Of a DNA stretch of 64,000 nt, positions 43,542 through 53,232 are shown piece after piece. The DNA comes from Maniola hyperantus. Lineage: Eukaryota > Arthropoda > Insecta > Lepidoptera > Nymphalidae. Position 1 is the first letter of the stretch. Each line of letters starts with the position of its first letter. Position numbers and translations under genes: made by a program. The stretch covers positions 11,678,720-11,742,719 of the forward strand of contig NC_048537.1 in NCBI RefSeq assembly GCF_902806685.2. Reading direction: 5' to 3'. The notes under the pieces were generated by a model. It was not told where the DNA came from. It saw nothing but the letters and a program-made list of their open reading frames with translations, and made no database searches.

Positions 43542-43761
43542 TCTAAATATATAAAAGGAAAAGGTGACTGACTGACTGACTGATCTATCAACGCACAGCT
43601 CAAACTACTGGACGGACCGGGCTGAAATTCGGCAGGCAGATAGCCATTATGACGTAGGCACCCGCTAAGAAAGGATTTTTGAAAAATCAACCCCTAAGGG
43701 GGTGAAATAGAGGTTTGAAATTTGTGTAGTCCACGCGGACGAAGTCGCGAGCATAAGCTAG
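43542..43761 (+). mobile_element. Helitron-like family B, full length
   Basis: It starts TCTAAATATATAAAAGG, has a (gact)n run, atctatcaacgcacagctc, ggacggaccgggctgaaat and cccctaagggggtgaaat, and ends gacgaagtcgcgagcataagCTAG, then T. It lies 58 bases from an oppositely oriented family A copy. Confidence 0.82.
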
Positions 43762-44136
43762 TAAAATATAAAACAATTGATTTATCACTTAGATGAAATG
43801 AAGATAATATAGTCTTCTGTATTCTGGGAATATGCACGTTCAAATAAAACGTCTAACTCATGAAAACAAGTTGAAATTAGAAACAGAAACTTTTCAACCT
43901 ATCCGAGTAAACAAGCAAATTGAATAATCTTGTTTATTTCATTAAAAGGACCAAAATGACCCTATATCGGCTGACAACGGCTCTCACATATTCAATTATT
44001 CAATACACATGTTTGTGACAGTTAAATTATCTACAAAACGGACAACACAATGAAACAAACTGGGATAAAGATAAAGGGATTTATAGCCTACTAGTGTAGA
44101 ACATAGCAATGCACTACCTATATACATATTCATTTA

Positions 44137-44339
44137 CTAGCTGATGAACTTCGAACTACTTAAGGTTTTTTAAAATCCCGTGGGAACTCTTTGATTTTCC
44201 GGGATAAAAAGTAGCCCACTCTCCAGATCATTAACTACATCCATGCTAAAAATTACGTCAATCCATTGCTACGTTGGGACGTGATTGAAGGACAAACCAA
44301 CAAACAAACACACTTTCGCATTTATAATATGAGCACTGA
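44137..44339 (-). mobile_element. Helitron-like family A copy
   Basis: CTAG at the left edge, cccgtgggaactctttgatt, cgggataaaaagtagc and gggacgtgattgaaggac appear in order. Part of the 3' hairpin region is deleted (ctgatgaacttcgaac). Confidence 0.7.
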
Positions 44340-45049
44340 AAATATATGGGTACAGATGTGGAATAATAAAGAAACAAAAATATCGCCATGTCATCCCTTA
44401 TTTTAATCACAAGCGGCTGCTAAAGACAACTGCCCATGTTTCTAGAGTGGCCTATATTTTGGAAACTTTAGATGATGACAAGCGAGCTTAATTGTGCTCT
44501 CTAATGTATGTGGGACGAACTACATATTATTACTTAATACGACAAAACGACACAATTGTTATGGACCAGGCTGAATATACCTACCGTATCTGGGGACTAT
44601 TGAGTAAAATATAACAATAACTGTATGTAGTAGGCGGTGGTGTCGTTACCAAAAAATAATTGTAAACGATACCTACCCCAGTGGTGTCGTAAACAAGACA
44701 TAGAATATACGCGTATAAAAATAAAAACCATTAGTATCAAGCAAAATCCAAGCTTATATACTTAGAAAGGTGGTAAAAGCACAATTTTCTTTCAAAGCTG
44801 GTTTTACGTACAATATTTTTCTTGAAAAGTGAAAGTCGATCCGTTAATCTACAAGGGCGTCGCCGCCGCGCTAATAGTTCTCAATCTCAACGAGCGTCGA
44901 ACAAATCTGCAGGGACCGTCGCGTCGTCGTGTTGACATTCTGAAATAACTTTCTGGAAAAGACATCTTTTGCTTCATTCCAGCCATTGAGCTTGGTTATA
45001 AGATAGACGCCATCAGTTGCGATTTAGCGAGGTCATTACGAAGCTATCT
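44340..45049. other. Unrecognised, with a CpG-rich islet at about 44845-44930
   Basis: The segment around gcgtcgccgccgcgctaat and ccgtcgcgtcgtcgtg is much richer in CpG than its surroundings and is not a copy of any repeat seen here. It may be regulatory or an untranslated exon. No coding frame is supported. Confidence 0.35.
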
Positions 45050-45214
45050 ATACTACGCGACAGGTTGAGATGGCAATCGGGATGGGGACGTCCCACACAC
45101 CCGCATAGCCCCCGCGCTAACCCAGTGCGGGTGAGAGCTGGTGACGTGCGGGTATGCGGGGCGCCCTCCGCCTCATACCCCGATTGCTATCGCAACCCGT
45201 CGCGGACTATACTT
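45050..45214. mobile_element. GC-rich fold-back MITE, copy 4
   Basis: Arms gcgacaggttgagatggcaatcggg and ccccgattgctatcgcaacccgtcgc are inverted around a GC-rich centre with gcgctaacccagtgcggg. It is flanked by tata-like sequence (ctatac on the left and ctatac on the right). Confidence 0.82.
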
Positions 45215-45693
45215 ACACTGACGTATTAGCGGGGAAAGTATCAAAGGTCTTGATTTTATTAAACATATTTATTTAGCATTTCTTTAGCGTTTTGATTCAA
45301 ATCTTGCGACGAATTTTTCATTAATTTTTTCTGAAACGTTTCTTATGGTTTTTTGTAAATAAATATAGTTCCTTCAGCAGTAGCACCATAAGTCATAACA
45401 TTATACGTGAAATTCGGATTGCAACTCTAGTCGTAATTCTGCAGGCGTATTGCCTCCCTAATCGGCAATGACTAAGGATTTGCCGATTGTGAATTGGTGC
45501 ATATGAAGTCTGAGTGCTTTGTTGTTGAAATTGGGGTTCCGAATCTTCATCCTTAATGGAAAAGACCGTGGGGACAGTGGGTCTTTTGATGATGTATTAA
45601 TATTATGGGTAAAAAAAACTTAACTTAAAATTTCTTATTTAAATGTAGGTTTCCATCTCTACTTTTGCTATAATTTGCAATTTTTATTTCATA
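45215..45693. other. No recognisable feature
   Basis: AT-rich sequence with no supported gene or repeat. Confidence 0.5.
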
Positions 45694-45888
45694 CTAGCTG
45701 ATTCCCGCGACTTCGTAAGCGTGGATTTAGGTTTTCCAGGATAAAAAGTAGCCTTTGTCACTCTCCAGGTCCTAAACAGCTATACCTACCCATGCAAAAA
45801 ATCACGTCGTTTCGTTGCTCCGTTGCGACGTGATTGAAGGACAAACCATCAAACAAGCACACTTTCGCATTTACAGTATGGGTAGTGA
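45694..45888 (-). mobile_element. Helitron-like family A copy with internal deletion
   Basis: CTAG left edge, gattcccgcgacttcg, ccaggataaaaagtagcc, ctccgttgcgacgtgattg and a final tagtga are present. The cccgtgggaactc block is missing. Confidence 0.72.
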
Positions 45889-46011
45889 AATAGGGGTAGT
45901 AATTCTATATCTGCTTATGTCGCTCTTAATCTTAAACCTCTAACAAATTAACGAGGTAGTCAATCAAGTGTCAGTACAGTACAGTGTAAAGGAGCCTCGT
46001 TGCTACCTTGA

Positions 46012-46217
46012 GGTACGCTTACACGAGCAATTGAAATTCCGCAATTCCAGGTAATTTACCTACGTACAGATCAATCTGGAGCAATTATTTTGCATAACAT
46101 TGCTGAAAATTTTAAGTATAGCTGGGTATTGCCGTAAATTGCTTCATGAGGTCGTGACGTCATAATTGACTAAATTGCCTGGCATTGCGGAATTTCAATT
46201 GCCCGTGTTAGCGTACC
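46012..46217. mobile_element. MITE with about 48-bp terminal inverted repeats
   Basis: Left end ggtacgcttacacgagcaat and right end, inverted, ggtacgctaacacgggcaat. Similarity continues through tgaaattccgcaat for about 48 bases with four or five differences. It is 206 bp and non-coding. No clear target duplication, so the superfamily is not assigned. Confidence 0.8.
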
Positions 46218-47988
46218 ATTAGATTAAGGACTATATTATTGCTACAGTGACGTAACACGAAAGCGGTTGACACCGTTGCCTTTCTCCCGTTTGACAAGTA
46301 CATACAAACACAGTTCCACGATTCATGTCACAGAGACACGCAATTTCAGTTGGAATTAACACATTCCCTTAATGGCTTGGATTACTATTTTATTACTAGC
46401 AATACTAGCACAGTGTAGACATATACTACAAAGTTCTATAGCATTAATGATTCATTAAGTGGTTTCTTAGGATAGCGGTGCCGTCACATAGCGGCAGCAA
46501 TGTAGCTTCGAGTAGGTACTGTCACCAAAACCTTGTGTATATGTAGAAAAACGGCAGCTTGGTTTCCTGACGAGCGCGTTTGGACACCGTACCGTCTATG
46601 GATAACTTGGAAACTTCAAAATGCATGCAATTATTTTCTATGAAAAACGTGCAATCTGATTTTTATCAATAATATGAAAAAAATCACACTGATAAAATGG
46701 TTATCGATTTTCGAGGTAAAATTGCAGTTATTATAATAATAAAATAGTGATGAAAAACTTACTTGTATGAAATAAAGTCTGGATCTATTATACTTACTTA
46801 CCTCGTAGAGCGTAGCGAGACCAATAATTAATCTATGCTTACCTCCTTTCGTTTCTGCTGAAAACGAAATCATATTCACTTTTTCACTAAATTAACCAGA
46901 TCAATGAGATTTATTAATATTTTAACTAAAAGGAAACGCTGCTCCAAACTAAAACGCAGTTTGACATATTATGGACAACATCCATCCAATGTTATAATTG
47001 ATCCGAGATAGACAAGGTTTCAGCACTTGAAGCTACATTGTGGCTGCTCTATGGCGGCACAGCTCTTATAGTGAAAACCAAGCTATAGGGTGTAGTGTAA
47101 TAATAGTTGACTCGCCTTACTACTTCATTTATCTAAATCTTCTATTTGCTTCCCGCTAAATTACATTCATTTATTTTCATTTTCAACGATAAGAAATTAC
47201 GGAACATCTGTAATCTGTATGTGTTCAGTAACTGTTATTTCTTTAGTAATGGGTTCGTTTTTTTACCATCGAAATTCAGGTTTCATGCCCGCTCCCAGTC
47301 TCCGTGGTCGTAATTATCATGCACCTGATGCAATTTCACGTCGGCATCAATAAGAGACCAGTTATAATGAACGCGGTCAATATCCTCTTGTACCTAATTC
47401 ATCTCTCGTGTTACTTTTTCATTCTTTGATGTATTATTCTTTTAAAAAGAGAAGAGTTTATTTTTTATCCTTTCTTCACAAAAATGTTCCTCAAATCCTT
47501 GTTGTTGATGTTCAAAATTACACCTCTTTGGTCAAATCTTGTGATAGTCTCGCCATATTGTTTAGGGCAATTCATGTGGATATTCTTAATTTTAGCTACC
47601 ATTTTTGAAGCTCCAGAGATGCTCAAAGTTATCTATCTATCAGTGAGCAAACTTTGTAAATAGTCTTCTACTTAACCAAGTGGTTACTTTGGTATCAGAA
47701 ATCTATTACTTTGAATGCTTTAAATCTTTCCAACATTTTACCACCTTTTATTTCTATTCTGTCTCGTTGGATTTCATTGCGAATATTCACTCGTTATTCC
47801 CCAGACGTCTAGTTACATTACTTGCGAACATTGACCTCTACCCGTACCTATACAGTTTACAGGTAAACTTTACGAATATTGCTTCATTGAGGAAACTAGA
47901 GGATTCTCAAGAGTTTGATGGTACCTTGAGGTTTTAACACCAGCTACAAGTTTAACATATTCACAAACTACGGTTTTATATTACGCTC
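46218..47988. other. No recognisable feature
   Basis: AT-rich, about 1.8 kb. Frames at 47408-47608 and 47680-47937 are phenylalanine- and leucine-rich with no conserved motif, and are judged to be chance. Confidence 0.5.
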
Positions 47989-48346
47989 AAACGCGCAGTG
48001 TTAGCTAGCTTCCACCAATCAGATTATTGGAAACTAGCTTATGCTCGTGACTTCGTCCGCGTAGACTACACAAATTTCAAACCCCTATTTCACCCCCTTA
48101 GGGGTTGAATTTTCAAAAATAATTTCTTAGCGGATGCCTATGTCATAACAGCTATCTGCATGCCAAATTTCAGCCCGATCCGTCTAGTAGTTTGAGCTGT
48201 GCGTTGATAGATCAGTCAGTCAGTCAGTCAGTCAGTCAGTCAGTCAGTCACCTTTTCCTTTTATATATTTAGAAGAAAGATTGACGTGATACTTCATTAT
48301 TCAGTAATCTGATTGGTGGAAACTACACTGTGCGTTCGAGTGCACT
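47989..48346. mobile_element. Fold-back MITE split by a Helitron-like copy
   Basis: Left arm gcgcagtgttagctagcttcc then caccaatcagatta, and right arm taatctgattggtgg then aaactacactgtgcg, are inverted copies. The sequence between them is mainly the Helitron-like copy at 48034-48273, so that copy inserted into the MITE's centre. Confidence 0.65.
48034..48273 (-). mobile_element. Helitron-like family B, full length
   Basis: Minus strand starts TCTAAATATATAAAAGG, has a long (gact)n run (plus-strand cagt repeats, about 48213-48250) and aacccctaagggggtgaaat, and ends gacgaagtcacgagcataagCTAG. Confidence 0.8.
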
Positions 48347-49061
48347 GCACTGTAGTCTGTAAGACATTATAATAATGAACGTGAATCCTACTCCAGCAAA
48401 CAAGGATATCTACTGAAACCGCATAAATGTCTTTAGCATACCGCGTAATCTTTTAAAGTGCTATTTAATAAAATCATAGCAAAACGGCGTAGGTACTAAC
48501 TAGAACGTAATAGGTACATAAACCTCACCATAATTATAGTGTAATTTAGCTTTACCTGGCCAACGTGTAATGGGCAACCTGACGCAATGTGGTCGCGAAC
48601 GCCATAAGAAAATGCTTTAAGCCTCAAATGATACTTTGCAGATTGTATTTGCATTCAAAAGTGCTGCAATCAAGCTGATGCAATGTTTATTCCTTTTTAC
48701 TAAATCCCTAAATATTATTATGGGTAATTAATTTCTTGGTGCCTACGTGAATTTGTAAGCGATTATAGTACTTATTTATTCATTTTATGTTATAGCATCT
48801 AATATTGTACTTACATAGGTAGTACATACCCGTATTATTATAACATAGAAATTCTATTGTTTAACATATTATTATAAATATAAACATAAATATTGGAAAT
48901 AGTTAGAAAATACAGTATCTATCCTGGTAGGTACTTGTGTGTTACTTAAGAGTCAATTTCTAACGTAGGTAAGTATATCTAAACCTTTGCTTCTCAAATT
49001 AAAATTAAATAAACTTTAACCTTTTTAGGTAATCGTAACTCAGCGAGCTAGCAAATATTCA
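48347..49061. other. No recognisable feature
   Basis: AT-rich sequence with no supported gene or repeat. Confidence 0.5.
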
Positions 49062-49246
49062 TATTTTTTTTTTTTTTTTAAAAGAATATTAGCCATATTA
49101 AATGACTAATATTCCCCTTTCCTCTCCAATTAAGCGTCAGGCTTGTGCTAGGAGTAGGTACGACAATAGTGCAACGGGCGGGGTTTGAACCGTCGACCTT
49201 TCGGTTTTCAGTCCACTCCTATACCGGTTGAGCTATTGAGGCTCTA
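49062..49246 (-). mobile_element. tRNA-Phe-like SINE with poly(A) tail
   Basis: On the minus strand the head (about 49243-49174) carries box A tagctcaaccgg (49224-49235) and box B ggttcaaaccc (49181-49191). An anticodon-like loop ctgaaaa suggests tRNA-Phe ancestry. The body runs through cctagcacaagcctgacgc and ends in a long adenine run. The tRNA cloverleaf is imperfect and continues into the SINE body, so this is not a functional tRNA gene. Confidence 0.8.
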
Positions 49247-49424
49247 ATTTTCTAAACTAAAAAATTTCTAAGCATGAAGCGTGCAACAAGTTTTTACTCC
49301 ATTATAAAGTAGGTACCTAAGTGATGTTAAAGTTATTCAGCGGGGTTTTCAACATTATAAAACAAATTTAGAGTTTGTCTGTGTGAAAACATTTTTTTTG
49401 TTTGTATACTTAGATACCTACGAA

Positions 49425-49605
49425 AATATGTCCTTGTCCGCGTACCGTAGACCTAAGTCCACAGTAAGTAAAACATCACGTGGGAACTCATTGATTTTCC
49501 GGGATAAAAGTCTCAAGTCTTTAACTAAACCTACTTACTCACGCAAAAAAAAATATCAATCCGTTGCTCCGTTTGCAGCATGATTGAAGGACAAACCGAT
49601 AAACA
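49425..49605 (-). mobile_element. Helitron-like family A, decayed
   Basis: It keeps acgtgggaactcattgatt, ttccgggataaaagtc, caatccgttgctccg and tgattgaaggacaaacc. Both termini are lost. Confidence 0.55.
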
Positions 49606-50439
49606 AATTAGATGTTTACCTACGGTGAGAAATGGCTAAGATGGATGGCTGCCTCCTACAGCTGCTGGTATATTTTATATTATGTTGTAGAGCCCTATCG
49701 ACTTTTTGCAGTCTCGGGAGAGCTAAATCCACCACGCGACGCAAACGATAAACCATCGATTTTCACACGAAGCTATGTTTGGCGTTGCTTCCACAGTTGA
49801 CCCCTTTCCAATAAAAATCACATTTTCTTTCACAAGTCAGTTGTTGGTGCCTGGGTGACATTCATGTCGGAGTTTAGTGACTTCCGAAGCAGCAGGTTAT
49901 CAAACGTGGCGGGGCTCGGGCGTGGGGGGATGGGTGGTGGAGGGAAACTGGGTACTCGGTGGTGGATCGCCCCCGCATTCGCGTCCTGACTCGCGGCGCA
50001 CCCGACCGCGCCTTGCTCGAGTCCCTAATCGCTTTTATTTACGCGGCCGTCTGTATTTACTAACTATTCTGCTGAACGTTTACGATTATTTCGCGTTGAA
50101 GGTTTGTTGTGGCTTATAGAAGTGATTCTGTGATTCTACGATACAATTATAATATAATATTTTCCATTTATTTATTTACACTCTTAATACTTATTAAAAA
50201 TTGTATGATTTCTATGAATTTACTGAGTGTCACAATATATAGTAAAATATAGTTGAATAATGTCATATTTGTAACATACAATGTTAAATGATTATTCATT
50301 TTGATATATTTTCGTTTGCATAAAAAATATATACCTATACCTAACTAAACAAAAGAGCAACAGCTTGACATCCGTAAGTTAAATAAGAACCTAACACAAA
50401 ATAGCAATCTATTCTAATTTCAGTAAATGAAAACCATGA
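49606..50439. other. Unrecognised, with a GC/CpG-rich islet at about 49905-50050
   Basis: The segment has ggcggggctcgggcgtgggg, cgcccccgcattcgcgtcctg and cggcgcacccgaccgcgcc, in strong contrast to the AT-rich flanks. It is not a copy of any family found here. It could be a promoter or untranslated first exon. The frames over it have no domains. A preceding 62-residue frame (49612-49800) is also unrecognised. Confidence 0.35.
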
Positions 50440-50588
50440 GGCCGATTCTCTTATACACTCTAAACTAACCTAAGTTATCAGGTCTAACTCTAGTGCTATC
50501 CTTTCCGCAAGCAACATTATGAAAGGGATAGGTAGCAATTGATTTAGACGTGTCATTAGTTTAGAGATTGTGTACAAGAGAATTAGCC
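50440..50588. mobile_element. MITE with long inverted repeats
   Basis: Left end ggccgattctcttatacac and right end, inverted, ggctaattctcttgtacac, with further pairing through ctctaaacta and ctatccctttc. About 149 bp, non-coding. Target duplication not resolved. Confidence 0.7.
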
Positions 50589-51187
50589 ACAATGATAGTC
50601 TTAAAATAGAACATTCAACATTCACGGTCAAATACTGAAACGTATTTGCAATGCTTAAAAGCGTCCTGAACCACTGTTTTTGACAAACAATAATGTTTCT
50701 AGTACTTGCTTATGTAAAAAATGAGTTATTTATTCTTGATGGATTAAATAGACGCCTTCGAAAATAAGTTAACTCCAGGTCCTATGTTAGTTTAAAGTTT
50801 AATTACCATTTTATATATTATTACCTATCGATTACCTAGACTAGAAAAGCAGATCAAAATGTTTATGAAGTCACATTTCACTATTTCTTACAAGCTCCCA
50901 TACAAGCGCGCGATTTGAGTTTTGATAAAGAGTTGCTGATTTGATTAGCTGGCAAACATTTGTTGGAATATATAATTTATTCATTACCTATTTATTCCTA
51001 GAGATAAGGATCTGTAATACTAGATAAACCTATTAAGTCATTGTTTCGTGTTTCGAGTTGAAAGCGTTAAATCGATCGTATCTATTTATAAAGCGTCATC
51101 TAATGATCATTTTTCAACATCAAGCCAGCTTCCAATCGGACACCATCTGTAATTTTTCACGCGCCAGTCAGACGGTTTATCTTTTCC
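50589..51187. other. No recognisable feature
   Basis: AT-rich sequence with no supported gene or repeat. Confidence 0.5.
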
Positions 51188-51237
51188 CCGCTAATCCGAG
51201 CTTATTTTTATCGCAAAGAATAAGCTCGGATTAGCGG
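51188..51237. repeat. Perfect 19-bp hairpin
   Basis: ccgctaatccgagcttatt (51188-51206) and its exact reverse complement (51219-51237) around a 12-base loop. Confidence 0.9.
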
Positions 51238-51728
51238 ATTAGAAAGCCACGATTAATTTTTTTATAAATCGATCAATACACAAAGCCTTTTGATCCATTA
51301 ATATGTCTTCTATCGTACATCAGGAAAACAGTTTTTCGTCAGGTAGGGTAGTTTCACCTATAATTAAAAAAATGTTTGAATCAAAGAAACTGTGTTGATG
51401 ATCACACCTAATTCAGTATTGATCTCCAGTATTCCATTACTTTAAGCATAGGATCATATTGGTTAGCTGAGTCTGTCTGTTAGTCTAGTCTATATACGTT
51501 TTGCTTGTACCTACGATGACGAAGTTTTGGGCGTCAGATTAGGTAAACATATTTAAGGATTCATGAACAAAGAAAAGCTTTGTTTGTAAGCTTTGTACAT
51601 TTTAGACTATAAACGTCTATACTTAGTTTGTCGTTACGACGCTATTACGTCTACTTGTAGGGTTCCAAAGCGACAAGAGCAGACGGTCCTCTCGTCTTTC
51701 AATTATAGTCTATAAGAGTTGAGTTTTT

Positions 51729-52031
51729 AATCATCATCTTCACCCATCGCCGCTCCACTACTAAGCATGGATCTTCTCTCAGAAGGCTTTTTAAAGCATA
51801 GTCCATCACGCTGCTGGCAAGTGCGAATTGGAAGATTTCACACACCTTTGAAAACATTATTAAGAAGCTTGGGCATATAGGTTTCCTCATAATATTTTCC
51901 TTCTCCCTTAAAGCAAGTGATATTGGATTTCTCACAATGCTCATAACTCGGAAAAGTTATAGGCGTGCCCTAGGATCCAACATGAACCCTTTAAATAGGA
52001 GACTTACGTTTTAATCTCTGGGCTATCACCA
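51729..52031 (-). mobile_element. tRNA-derived SINE, older full-length copy
   Basis: Minus strand retains the tRNA-like head region (tgatagcccagagatt), gagcattgtgagaaatcc, gaaaatattatgaggaaacc and ggcgatgggtgaagatgatg. It is diverged relative to 33895-34228. Confidence 0.7.
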
Positions 52032-52526
52032 ATTTCGAGTCATCGAGCTTTTAATATACCAACGGATGCTGTGCTATTCCGCGTAATCAATCCTCCTGTC
52101 TCGTCCCTCATTCTAAGCGTTAACGCTTAGTTTAGTAGTAATTTTCTCAATGTTTTGTATGAAATGATAAATATCCCTATAGAAAACTCCTTAGCAAGAT
52201 CTAAATTATTATGCGCAACATTTCAGAATTTCGTCAGGACATACTACTAAACAATCATACCAGACGCTCCATATATGTACTGATGTGAGACTGGTATGGT
52301 ACGCAGTACGCTCTACTCTACTTTTCAGGCATGTGGCCTTACGCGCTGCAAAAACCATAAAACCGCGCTTTCGATCCGGACCCTCGGGCAAGTTTCTATC
52401 TCTGATGACAGTATAGTAGGTACGCTTGCGTACAAAATTATTTATGAATAAAGTTACCTGCCTTTCGATACATTTAGGATCCAGATAGTTAAAGGTATGA
52501 CTTGTTTTAATACTAATTACCTACTA
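52032..52526. other. No recognisable feature
   Basis: AT-rich sequence with no supported gene or repeat. Confidence 0.5.
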
Positions 52527-52745
52527 ATGTGCGTTTTAAGAAATTAAATATCACTCGCTTTAACGGTGAAAGGATATTGTGATGAAACCTGCATGCTTAA
52601 GAGTTCTCCATTATGAACTCAAAGGTGTGTGAAACCTGTCAATTCGCACTTGGCCAGCATGGTGGACTATGGCAAAACCCTTCTAATACTGAGAGAAGAC
52701 CCGTGCTCCGTAGTGAGCCGGCTATGGGTTGATTACAATATGACG
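52527..52745 (+). mobile_element. tRNA-derived SINE, 5'-truncated
   Basis: It begins at taatgtgcgttttaag (the tRNA head is missing), then cgctttaacggtgaaagg, gaaacctgcatgc, gagttctccatta, cttggccagcatggtggac and gagccggctatgggttgat. Confidence 0.75.
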
Positions 52746-53079
52746 TACTTACCTACTTACAAAAAATAAATTACATTTTGTGTTATCATTTTATGTCAAA
52801 GGAGATTTAAATAATAAACCAATCGATAGTTCGTAATTACTTATACCGTAGACTTTATGATGAAATGTTTTAAACTATTTTCATTTATTTTTAAATAATT
52901 TACAAACAAACAAAAATACAAATTTCAGAAATTCAACATTTTAAAGTGTTGTTCATAGCTTAACAAAACATTCTTTTCAAATTTCAACGTTTGATTACCA
53001 GAATTTTTGAATTTATGTAAATATTTTGTTAAAATACAAAAACAAAATTGAAATACCTACCTATTTTTCGTAAGTGGGT
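52746..53079. other. No recognisable feature
   Basis: AT-rich sequence with no supported gene or repeat. Confidence 0.5.
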
Positions 53080-53232
53080 ACGATGCGCGACAGTTCGAGA
53101 TGGTAATCGGGGCATAAGGGGACACACTTGCTTGCACACCCGCGCTTGCCCACACTGCACCGGGGCGGACAAGCGCGGGGGGTGTGCGGGGTGTCCCCAC
53201 CCCGACGGCCATCTCGACCTGTCGCGTACTTA
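53080..53232. mobile_element. GC-rich fold-back MITE, copy 5
   Basis: Arms gcgcgacagttcgagatggtaatcgggg and ccccgacggccatctcgacctgtcgcg are inverted around a centre with cactgcaccggggcgg. A 63-residue frame across it is an artefact. Confidence 0.82.

Noticed and set aside
49174..49243. Possible tRNA-Phe gene on the minus strand
   Set aside because: Boxes A and B are present, but the acceptor stem does not pair well and the sequence runs straight into a SINE body with a poly(A) tail. It is a SINE head.
49612..49800. A tryptophan- and tyrosine-rich 62-residue frame
   Set aside because: No conserved motif, no splice context that I trust, and no neighbour support.
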